A DNA stretch of 64,000 nt from Megalonaias nervosa (taxonomy: Eukaryota > Mollusca > Bivalvia > Unionida > Unionidae): positions 1 to 64,000 of the forward strand of contig JAECUM010012872.1 of the NCBI GenBank assembly GCA_016617855.1. The letters run 5' to 3'. Positions within the stretch are counted from its first letter, which is position 1. The number at the start of each line of letters is the position of its first letter. Positions 43,367 to 56,100 of the stretch are shown piece after piece. The notes under the pieces were generated by a model. The model had not been told where the DNA came from and made no database searches. It worked only from the letters and a program-made list of their open reading frames with translations. The translations under genes and the position numbers were made by a program.

Positions 43367-46300
43367 TAATAATAATAATAATAATAATGACTTTATTTAA
43401 AGAGGTTGACACAATTAGTTGCATGGAACTAATCCTCCTTGTGGCTCTCTATTTATGCATATTTACATTCAAAGTACAAATGGATAGATAACTGACAATG
43501 GGCCATAAAATAAGCTCATTTGGCTTAATAGAAAGGTGAACAAACAAGGTATTTACTCATATAAATGATCCCCTGTATCAAATGAATCTTGCAAAGCGCT
43601 ACACTATGAAAGCTGATTCAAGCTTGTATGGACAGAATTTGAACCTGATACTCTCTGGTTGCAGGTCCAAGCAAATGACCAAGCCAACAAATGGAGGAAA
43701 CAAATATCACTGGAATTTACTACTCATTAAGATGCATCAATGAAATGTTTGATCTGTCTGGATGTAAGAGGGTTAAAGAAACAGAGGATGTCACAAACAA
43801 AATATCTATTTTCATGTCCAGGTAAAATAGGGTCCAAGAAATATGGCTGAAAATGCAAAAGTCACTTGAGTATGAAATTTCGTCACTGTATCTACCTTTG
43901 GCAGTGTTATTTTTTTTAGTTGTATCCACATACGAATTTTCACAAGTGTAGGTGAAATTCTTTCAAGGATATACCAAGGAACATGCACACAAAAGTAAAA
44001 GCGAACAAATACACAAAAACTGAATGGCCAAAATAATATATCCCCTCCAAACTTTATTGCAAAAAAAAATAAAAAATTAACAAGTATTAAATGATTTTCA
44101 GAAAATAAATTGTACTCTTCCATTTATATACATACAGAACCCAAAACAATATTTTCAGATTTGGGTAGCCATAAAATTTTTTGATTTATTTTCAAAAAAA
44201 TTTAAATACATTTTAGGATGTTAACCAGGAACAGCACACTGGCATAATGTAAAGCCAAAACAATCAAAGCTGATGTGACAGTCAACTTCTGAAGGTCAAA
44301 TAAAAAAAAGTTGCACTCAAACATTGAAGTTAGTCTTTTTTCTGTATACGAATTCCATCTAGTTATAAAGGCTAGTTTCTGCATGTTTAGTGGGCTATCT
44401 TTATGCATTGTTTAATTATAACATGGTCATTTTATAATAATGTATTATGAAATATTATATGACAAACAATAGAAGTAGCAAAGCCCAAGAAAAGATATCA
44501 TTTACTGCACACTCCTGAAAAATGGCATTAAACCTCAAAATTGCATTAAACCTCAAAATGGCATTAAACCTCAAAATTGCATTAAACCTCAAAATTGCAT
44601 TAAACCTCAAAATTGCATTAAACCTCAAAATTGCATGTACCTTTCCACAAAATTAAGTTTTCCATAGTCTAGCTGAATCTGGGGTTCCAAATCTTTTAGA
44701 GTAATATCTGGAGCCTGAAATTAAAGATGGAATTTGTTTTACGTTTACTCAAACACTGTCTTGAAGACATGGCATTATACAAATGCATTGTCATGAGTGC
44801 TGTGCTGCCACCTGTAGAATGTGACCGGTTACCATGATTTTTAGGCAAAATATGCATTTTGTCACTGCTATGAATAACCCCATCACAAAAACAAATATAA
44901 ACACATATTACCTTGATTTAATCACTAATGACCTTGATTCAATCTTTGTAAACATGACTTACTCATAATGAAGAGGAGCCACTAAGTGCAGATTGTTCTT
45001 AACAACACTGCAACAAATCACCATATTGCAAAAACAGAGACAACAAAACATGAATAACTTTTATTTAATCCCTTGCAACTAGGTCTGCTCATAAAGTGAT
45101 GAATGTTCTAAATGAAAAAAAAGGTGAGGCTTGGGTTACCCGGTGAATTTCCTAAACTTTACAGGTCATGCAGGCTGTGTAAGCTGATACACACTATAAA
45201 TCTGACTAATGTATGCATCATTAACTGCTACTGCAGTGCTTAAGTCATGTGAATACTCACTTAGATTAACCATTCCTTTATAGGGAATAGTCATGTATAT
45301 ATTCAAAAGTTTCTATTATTTCTTTATTGTTTGTGAAAACCCGAAAAACGCCGATAATGTCATCTGGTTATAACAAAAGATATTTTTAAATGTGCATTCA
45401 AGTATATAATTTTGTCCCTGGAATGCATTATGGATGAAATGAGGTCTTTGTCTTCATCTTTAATACACAAGTTAGTGAAAATCATTTTCTGGATTTGACA
45501 TTCATTGTTAACCCTTTACCTCATGTACGCTAAGCGAATTTCGACGCCTCTACCCCATTCTCATAGAAGCGCCTTTTGACGCCTCTACCCCATTCTCATG
45601 GAAGTGCCTTTCGACGCCTCTACCTGATTCACATGGAAGCATGTTTTGATGCCTAAACACCATTCTCATGGAAGCACCTGTTGATGCCTGCTGTAAACAT
45701 CAGCCATTTTTAGCTGGTTTTCATAGCGCTACCTTCGGGGAAAACCCTCTATTAGATCCTATTTTCACTGATGTGACTGACCATTACGTTAGATCACATG
45801 GTTGCTGTTTAAGATCTAGTTGTAATCTGCTATTTAAAGTAACTGGATCGTATTCTCCATTCTCTAAAATGGAGGCTGCAGATTTTGTTCAGTACTTTCT
45901 TGAGTTTGCACAATTAGAATCACTACTATGAAAGCTTCAATAACTTAGGAAAAGGCTCTGATATTGATGTAAGCAACAATTAGTTTTTTAAAATAAATTA
46001 TCCAATTCAGATGATTTACTGATGGCTATAGATGTAGGCAAGGAACTTGTAAATTTTGAGCATGTGAAATGGCAGCTACAGTTGGTCACACAGCTTCACA
46101 GGATTGAAGGTGAAGAAGTTCTCTCAAGATTTTAAAGCACATAAAAAAATTCGTCCATGAAAAATAATTATACAGCTATAATGATTGGATTTAACGCTTA
46201 AATCTTTCATGTACCAAAAATTTTAGATGGTTAGAATTGATGTTAAACATACCATATACTACACTGCTTAACAGTTAACAGGCAGGCCTATGTGTATGGG

Positions 46301-47078
46301 TGCTCTGCACTGTGTAACTTTGGTACATGTATATAACTGGATAAAAAGCCATACACTCTATGAGGTAAAGGGTTAAAGGGTTACATTGTTTGTTGTTTTT
46401 TTGGGGGATGTTATAGTAATTACTGCCCACACACCAAGCCATCATTTGTTCACCCTAGTACAGCAAGTTATGCCTTTTGTTTATAGAGTTAATCCATTTA
46501 TATCACTGGTGAATTAAGCCTTTGGCAGTCGTATATAAATAAATTTTTTCTGTTTCTCAATGAGTTTTTATAATAATGTCTTTTGATTTCATTCAATGGT
46601 ATATACAATCAAAACCAGTAGAGACAATAATTACAATTAACCAAAATAATATTGATCCCTTGATTACAGTGGCAAAACAATTCAAAAGAATTAATGTAAT
46701 CAAAAGTGAAGTTAATGGAGAGGATAAAAAAATAGTTAATTTTGCAACTCATGTGCTACCGTATTTCATGTATTTTTTTGTACCCTTTAATTTTTTGTAC
46801 ACAATCCAGTTATCAAAATAATAATTATTTAAATGTATCATAATTTTTCGCACATAACACTTTGTATTATTTGAAAAATTTATTAAATTATCGGACATAA
46901 AATTTCCGCTAAGAAGATTTACGTTTGCAAAAAAGATCGAAAATACCGTATTCCCATTTTGTTTTTACAAAAATTAATGATTAATTGTTGGTGAGAAAAT
47001 ATAATGATTGATGCATAAGCATGAGCGCCCGCAGCATATATCAAGGGGGGTCAAGAGACCCTCCTGGAAATCATATTG

Positions 47079-47158
<80 letters not shown>

Positions 47159-50100
47159 TCCGACAAGTTTAATCATGCAAATGAAGCTGAAAATATGTCA
47201 CAAAATTCTGTTCAAAACGCTTAGTAAATATTAGCTTTAGTTTCAGACTGCCTACTATACTAATTCTCCAGGCCGTGACTGGCTGACCCCCTCTTTTGCA
47301 AAAGATCCTGCGGGCACCCATGTGCACAAACTCTTATTGTCATTACAATATCTACTGATTGCAAATCTATTCTATGATATACCCCACTATTATCTTTATT
47401 GGCGAGTTCGAATAACAAGTAATGCATATGATCGCTTGTCCTTATAACATCTGCTATATGGACAATGGCTTTAATAGCACATTGACAGACTTTCATTTCC
47501 CTAAAGCGAGCCTCATTTCCCTACTGGCAGCCTTGCTGATTTGACCTCTTCAGTTGATTCTTGCCGTCAATCTGGTTTCAACTGGAATAACCAAAGCGCT
47601 AAGCATGTTTAATTACCGTGTAAATAACACTGTATAACCACGTGGTTGTTGTGACAATGTCCATCGTAATTAAAACAAGAATCAACTGATGATTTAGCGG
47701 TGTTTATTCCTAATGGAATATAGTAGGGTCGTAATACATGAGGATTATCCCACTCGTCAGGTAACTGAAAATAGTCTTTTTTTCTCTTTGCAAAAGCTAC
47801 AAATAAAAACTACACTGAATAAATACGGTCTTGTACACTGAAAAAATTTTGTTTGATTGATCTCTCTGGCGCGTGTGCACACACTCACACGCATGCACGC
47901 ACGCACGCATGCATTAACTTAAATGTTGATTTCAAGTTGTTTATTTTTTATTTCAGTTTGATAATGAGATTATTGTTGCGGTAAAAATACAACTTGCACT
48001 TAATTTCTTGATGATGTGGGGTCGTATCGTTGCATACAATTTACTAATAAATAATACCCATAATTTATACATGTTCAAACCATCTTGATCATTTTGCCAA
48101 TATTACACAACATAACAGCTACATGTTCCAAATGCAGACGAGCTTGCACATTGAGACATAATCCCCCCCTCTCTCTCTCTCTTGTTCACTAATAACAACA
48201 GTACTTTTGATTTATTGTAATTAGATTCTTGAATTGAGAGCAGAATGAGACAGAAAATATATGTTTACTTTGTACGTTTGTACCGTTAGGTTGTCGAGTA
48301 GCATGTGTACCGTAGAACTTGTTTGGTACGATCCCTTTATTTTTCGTACACGGTCAGTACCACCAAATGATAATTATTTATTTTACATATAATTTTTCAT
48401 ACAATGAAATTAATAATTATTTTTTCGTGTACAAAAAATTACATAAAATATGGTAATATACATGTTGGATACCAACAAAATTGTTTTATGACACATGTGC
48501 ATCTATACTGCTATCTAAAACTGTTTTTTGATGCAAAATTTTAAAAAGAACTATGAATAAAGAATACATGTAGAGTGACTGTGGCAAAATTTCTTCAATA
48601 AATCAGTTTAATTCTGACCTTCAAAACTGGTCTTTTGTACAAACCTTTTATGAAAGACCACCTGTATGAGACTGCATTTTGTTGGCAGAAAGGGTGTTAT
48701 CTCAAGGAAGGTTTTACTGCATCTTTGCAAACCAAGGTTCCAATATGATAACCCTATCTACATCTTAACAGATCGAACAGATAGTCTAGAGCTTTGTCCT
48801 TAAGCGACATCTATTGGATTTCATGAGTTGCCTCCCTTAGTATGTAACGCCAACTAACCAATAACAGCAGCGCATTGTACAATTAGGCCAAAAACGGTGG
48901 AGGTAATTGATTTAAAAAGGATATTTTGCAAGTTTAACATCAATAGTATGACTATGTACCAGAGGGAAGCCATTACAGCGGTATTTGAGTGAAAGGTATT
49001 TGTATAAACACAGACCGACAGTGGAAAATTGCATATATATCAGTCCATTACAGTTATGTGCTACCCTTGTCTTGATTATGTAGGAACAGTGTTCCAATTT
49101 GAACAACTTAATTTTGATTGGTTGCTTGCCACAGCATCCAATGAAATTCACAGACCCGAAGCACAGAAATATCTGCTCGATATGCCAAGGTGTAGATAGA
49201 GTTATCATATCGGAACATTGACTAGCAAAGATGTATTTTACTGTATTAATCAATTAGGTACTCTGTAGAGTGTTGGTTGTTTACCTCTGACCAACTGTAC
49301 CTTATAATTATCTCAATGACAATAAATTGTATAAACTGCCCATGGGTGATACTATTAACCATGAAGCTATATTATTCAGAACTAACTAGCATATATCACA
49401 GTGCCAAAATCTCTCTTTCAGAAAATGTACTGCAATTTGTGTTTTGAGATACAAGACTGTAATTTGGGGGTCAAAAATCATGTTCTTTGCATGATCTGGT
49501 GGATTTGAGAGAGACAGAGAAAAAGTGAAAGAATACACTTAAGAAGTTAAGTTATTGGCATTACCAGTTGTGCTATAGGCACATTTCCCTTATGATGCGG
49601 ACAAAAGATCTCATCACTGCTTTGTATCTGATGCATCAAATCATCTAAGTTAAATGTCTGGCAAGACCTTCCTTCCTGCTGCTGGTCCTGGTCTGAAATA
49701 AATTCAATTTGTAACCCGCACAAAAACTTCCACCCTGATTTTAACCAGATTCCAGATGGAATTTTAAGGTGGATTTCACCTAAAGCCATGGATTTCACTT
49801 ATAATAAATTTTAGGTGGATTCAGGGCGGATTCAGGGTGGAATATGGCCTGAAATATGCAAATTACTCCATCTATTATTAGGAGGACTCTGTTTAGTCCA
49901 CCTACTAAGCGGAATTTGTTTATTCCGCTTATTTAGCCTAGATTTCCCTTATTATCACTTTTAGGCAGATTCAGGGCGCATTCTGGGTGGAATATATAGC
50001 TCAAAATATCCAAATTACTGTGTCTGTTACTAGGTAGAATCTTTTCTTCTGCATAATTAGATGGAAATACCTGCAGAAACCCATCCAGTAATGAAAATGT

Positions 50101-53100
50101 CAAAATGTTATTCCACCTTGCATACTTTAGGTTGATTTCTGGCAGAATTTTAGACGAAATATGCAAATCAGTTGTCCTAAGATTCAGCTTAAACAAAAAA
50201 ATCCATCAAAGATTTTCACCTGAAATAAAATTCTACCTGAAAAAAAAAAACCCGCCTGAAACTTCCACCTGAAATAAAAATCTGCCTAAGGTTTCTGTCT
50301 AAAAACAGGCTGCGTAAAATATCTACATAAATATCATCCAATAAAAAAATCTGCTTCAGATTTCTATTAAACTGCCTAATGATTCTTAGACATTATTGGG
50401 AATCAATGATAAATATTCCCAATAATTTTTAAAATGGATCATAAATTTTATTTTGACAAATTATCAAATAAGATTTAGGTTTTTCTTGTCCTCATTTTCT
50501 TTCTTACATACAAAGCCTAATCCGTGATGGCATCATTTAAGTCTTTTTCATTTCACCTCAAGTTTGGTGAGATTTCACAAATATTTCGACCAAAACTTTC
50601 ATTGACATTTTGGCGATACCTCATTAAAATTTCACTGAAATATTTGTGAGATTTCACAAAGCTCTGACCAAAACTTTCACCGAAATTCTGGTGAGGTTTC
50701 ACAAACATTTTAGCCAAAATTTTTACTTAAGTTTTGCTGAGATCTCTAACATTTCGTTTTGTGAGAGTTTACTATAACTTTGGTGTCAGATTTCACTAAA
50801 ATTTTGATTATTATATAGTATTTTACTGAAATTCCAGGAATTTTTCAGACATTTCAAAAGGTTTCAAATAAATAATGGATATGAATTGCGTGTGTGTGAT
50901 TTGGACTTTTAACGTAGCTTTAACAATTTTTCGGTCATATTGCTACGATGTCTGTAGTGTGGCAGTTTATAGTGATGTCTAGCACTGGGGCATCATGCCG
51001 TAGACATGAAGCATGATGTCCTCACCCAATCACATTATCCTGACACCAAGCCAACCAGTCCTAACACTAACCTCTTAATGCTTTGCGCTAAGCGAGGCAG
51101 CTGTTAGTACCATTTTGGTAAGTCTTTGGTATGACTCAGCCAGGGATCGAACCCACGACCTCCCGCAGCCGAGGCAGATGCTGTAACCACTAGGCCACCA
51201 GAGCAGTACTGGATATGAATTAAACAGGACTTTATTAATCAAGATGATATTTCAGTGTACATGAAACAAAATTATACAGATGTTGTAATTATATGACATC
51301 CAGGGCAAGAGATATGGGAGTTAATAATAATAATATTAATAATAATAATAATAATAATAATAAAGACTTTATTTTGAGAAGGTAACTCACTTAGTTACAG
51401 AATTAATCTACCTTGAGGCCTTCTATCTGTTATGCACAATATATACAGTATATACAACATGATGTGAAGAATCTGGCTAGACACTAAATAATTAAATTTT
51501 AAAAATCAAATTATCAAGTCTGGAACATATGTACAGGCATCTGTGAACACATAAACATATATAAAATATAAAATATTATCTTGCATTGAAAAATGCAACT
51601 GTGAAATGATGCAAAATGACAAAAAAGCATCCATTTGAGACATAGATTAAGAAAAGAAATGCTAGGAACCTGCCTTATGTCACTGTGTTGTACTGCAGAC
51701 TTGATTTTTGATTAATGACTATGATGTTGTTGTGGTCTCTTGATTTAGTCCTTGTTCCATAAGCAGCCGTAACAAACGTTTATCATGATATAATTACTCT
51801 TATTTTACACTTAATTCTAACACAACTAGAATATTTTGATAATATAAACAATTTGAAGGATGATTCTATTTGTGGGCCAAGAAAACTCCTCCAAGATATC
51901 ACTTTTTTTTTTACATGGGCATCTGGCAACAATTCCCACCAGTGATCTATATGTTGTCCATCCTTAAATTCTGGAAGTTGATCAGTTTGGAGTTATAAAA
52001 CCTCGAGATCATCCTGGTTCAATTCCTTGTCATATTTAGCATGCTAGCCGCTACTGTTAAGCTCTTTATGGCACAAAAAGCAAAATGCTAGTCCTGGCGT
52101 TCAGTTTTCATACAGATTGACCAGTTACATTTCCATCAACTTTGCATTCAAGCTGTTCTCTTTGCCGCACATTTTTCAAACGGTTATTCAACTTGTATCC
52201 TGCTCAAAAATTTTAATCGCCATGTTTAGCAAGCATGCTAATTCCCATCAGTTTCCGTTACGTGACGATTCATTGGGCAAGTAAAAACTTTTGACCAATC
52301 AAAAAGCTCTTCATAGCAATCATTTGTTAAATAATATATGGAACAAATACTTAATAGAAAGCTCGTTGCGGAATGCAACTGGATAGAGCATTATAAAAAA
52401 TAAAAAAAATGTTTTGGAGACAATATTTAAAAAAGGGTCCATACAGAGGAAAATCAGATTCAGGTCAGGAGAAATGCGAAATTCTGCTTTAAAACAAAAA
52501 ACAAGAAAACAATCCTTTTTTTGAGGGAAGTTTAATCCAATTGAAGTTAAACAAAAATACAACAACAACAACAACAACAATTTTAAAAAAAAATACAAGG
52601 AAAGATTTGGAAAGAAGTTATTATTCCCAAAATGAACAATAAAATTACAGCTGTCAGAAACAGGAAATATAAATGTTGCTGAAAATCATTCAAACTGTAC
52701 AAGAAACAAAAATTAAATTTTATTATATCTTAGTGATATTTTTTTATTGAAATTTCAGTGATATTACAATCACAAAATATCACTATATTTTCAAAAGTTT
52801 TGGCAAAGTGTCAGTGAAATTTCAATCACAAATTCTCACTGATATTTTCGGAAATGTTGGCAGTCAGTGAAATTTCAATCACAAAATTTCACTGAAATTT
52901 TCAGAAATTTTGGTAAAATCTCCTAAAATATAATAATTTTAGTGAAAAAAAGGACATTTGAGTGAATGTCAAAAAATTTTCACTGTGATTTTGCTGAAAT
53001 TTCAGTCACATTTTCACTTGGGTATGATTGTTGTAGAGCATATTTTAATAGGAAGTAAAAGAAACTTATTTTTCAGAGTAAACATCAGATCAAGTCCAAA

Positions 53101-56100
53101 ACCACCTTGTACCAAATTTTCTAAGTCCAAAGATTCTATGCTAATGTAGTTCTTTTGATAAAGTTCAAAATTACGCCTAACATTTCTGCCAAAATCAGTC
53201 TAAGTCCAAAATCCATCTTAAAGTAGGAAAATGAACTGGACAAGCAGAACTTTTCCATCTAACAGTTATCCTTTAGGAGGAATATAAGAAATAGTACGCT
53301 TAACTATTAGACGGATTCAGTCTGTCACCTTAGCTGTATTCCAGTCTTTCTAAAGTCTGTCTGAAATTTGGTGTTTTTAGGTGGAATACACCCTGAATCC
53401 ACCTAACTCCAGGCAAAATCTGCCTAAAAATTTTGTATGGGTACACATATTATCCAATGTATATTTACCAGTGCTGCAATTTTTGCCTTGAATTTCTGGA
53501 TTTTAGCACCTGACTTGAAATAAGAAAACTAAATGTAAATTTATCCCTCTGCTCCTCATATCTAACAAATGACTACCTTGAATGACAATTATTATGACCA
53601 CCCCATCTTTAACAGTTCTGTAATGTAAGCAACAGCACTGTGTGCCTGACTTAAAAAGCATTGACCAGTAGGTCACACTTACCCTGACTGATTTTTTTAA
53701 ACCCACATGCAACAAGTTCTGTTCTTTCCCCAAAGGCAAACAGTTTATTACATTTGTTGAGAAAAGATAGTCCTGACCATAAGATTATATCTATAAACCA
53801 ATTCTTTTTTTTTGAATTATTGTAACCTTGACCTGTCAAATGCATTATCATTAGTTATTTTCTTCCCATATCAGGCTGTTCCACTTAAACATACATGTCA
53901 CCCAGGGAAGACAGCCTTTTAAAACTATATGACAGAGTACTCTGATTAACTATATGATAGGGTACTCTGATATAATATTAATCTTAGTGTTACATGTACT
54001 TTAGTCAAAACTTATTTCAGTAACGGAAACTTGACATTGGGAGACATGTAGCGACAATAATCTGATTAGCTACCTTACATCACGATGTGAATTAATTATT
54101 GGTTCTGGATACATTTGAAATAAAAAGTGGCCACTTGTGAGGGGAACATTTTACATTTTTGTACTAATATGCCGGCTGCTGGTCATGTTAGAGGGGTGGA
54201 CATTCTTGTGGGGATACTTTTGAACACAAACACATTGGTGCCAAGGGATTCTGGCCGTAAGAAGCGGGTGGCCACTGGTCAGGGGGGCCGTTCAAGAGGG
54301 GGACTACTGTACTCTGATTAACTATATGATAGAGTATTAACTATATGATTGAGTACTCTGATTATCTGATTAACTATATGATAGAGTATTAATTATATGA
54401 TTGAGTACTCTGATTAACTATATGATAGACTACTCTGATTAACTATATGATATGGTACTCTGATTAACTACATGATAGAGTACTTGATTAACTATATGAT
54501 ATGGTACTCTGATTAACTACATGATAGAGTACTCTGATTAACTATATGATAGAGTACTCTGATTAACTATATGATAGTGTACTCTGATTAACTATATGAT
54601 GGACTACTCTGATTAGCTATATGATAGGGTACTCTGATTAACTATATGATAGAGTACTCTGATTAACTATACGATAGACTACTCTGATTAACTATATGAT
54701 AGACTACTCTGATTAACTATATGATAGAGTACTCTGATTACTGAAAGAGTTCATATGGAAACACATAATTCTGAATTGCATCTATGGATGACTACTTAAT
54801 CTAAAAAGTGCATTCCTGATTCCCATGTATGTTTTATTGTCATAACCCTAAGCAAGCCATCTTCACATTTTGGTACCATTATTTGGTGTGACATTTATTT
54901 TACCTTGCTTTTATCACAATAACACTAACTCTGACTGCAAATCAATATTATGTATACCCGCTTATAAGTCCAGTCCAAGAGCAAACAACAAAGACCCCGA
55001 AAAACTGCCACACAATGCACTAGCAAATCAGGGTCTATGTTGTTTGTTCCATGGAGTACTCCTGCCAATACAATATGTGACTGCAGATCTGGGTCTGTGC
55101 AGTTTGCAGTTGGACTCAACTTATTAGCAAGTATATATGGTAATATCCATTCAATTCTAATATATACTGAATAAAGCTCTTAAAATGGGCTCAGGATCAA
55201 TTTTTTTTCTACTCCTACCTGGACATAGTGAGCAGGGCACTCGCCTCTCCAACAACTGTCGACCAAGTATGGGGTCAAGGCTAGTTAGTCCAGGGTACCA
55301 TTCTTCTATCAGTCCATCAATATGATCAACGATGTAGCCCAGTAACCTGGAAAAGTCATACTAGATACATGTAGAATTCTGGAAAGATAATCCTCTTTCT
55401 AATAATTTCCAAGAAACATGTACATGCCAACCCCCACCCAGCCCCCGAGAGGTATAAGCATAATTATTGCTATTATAAGGGGCAAAAAGGCATAATTTGG
55501 GCATAAAAAGTGTAATCTATTCATTACATGCCAGAATTACAGCACATATGAAAAAGATACATTTTAACTACTAACCTAGTTCAGTAGCTGGCAAAAATTC
55601 TTGTCATAAAGGGGAAAATCCATATGGATTAGAACCAGAATACAAGCACAAAATATACCGAAAAATTATTTATATTCAGCACTCACTTAACTAGTCTACA
55701 TGTGTAACTTTGGCTGAATAATCATGAACTGGAATCCTGCAATGATCATGGTGAGATGCTCAGTGTGCTATATTACATTACTCTCATATTCTTCTTTTAA
55801 AGTTGTGAAGTGGTGTTGATTTGTCCCTTTTTCTGATCTGACATGTTTTGAAGTTTGAAAAGATCCATCTGCTCTAATGTTTTCCATCATATAACATCCA
55901 CAACTCACACCATAAAACATTTCACTTAACATCTGGTGCCAGTTTCTTTAAAAAAATATAGACTGGTTCAGTAACTAACTAACATATTATCAAAATGAAT
56001 CTGTTAGGCAAGTTCACTTTTGAAGAGACCAGTCTGTTTTCTTGGAAAGGGGTCATATACAGTTGCTATAAATAGCAAATAAGGAAAGTGATCTTATGCT

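Larger units (their letters stand above)
49700..53445. mobile_element. Large fold-back structure with two nested inverted arms
   Basis: Outer arms: 49710-50340 (GGTGGATTCAGGGTGGAATA and similar) and 53080-53445, which holds the complement (GGTGGAATACACCCTGAATC). Inner arms: 50560-50870 (GAGATTTCACAAATATTTCG...) and 52735-53015 (complementary, TTTCAGTGAAATTTCAATCACA type). Each arm is a degenerate tandem repeat. The centre holds two SINEs. No transposase was recognised. Confidence 0.65.

Noticed and set aside
45668..45931. 87-codon plus frame as a host gene
   Set aside because: Lies wholly inside the TTAA-flanked element; at most a transposase scrap.
46740..46960. TACCGTATTT motifs facing each other as MITE ends; similar words near 48310-48440
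   Set aside because: Matches are short and AT-rich, with no target duplication.
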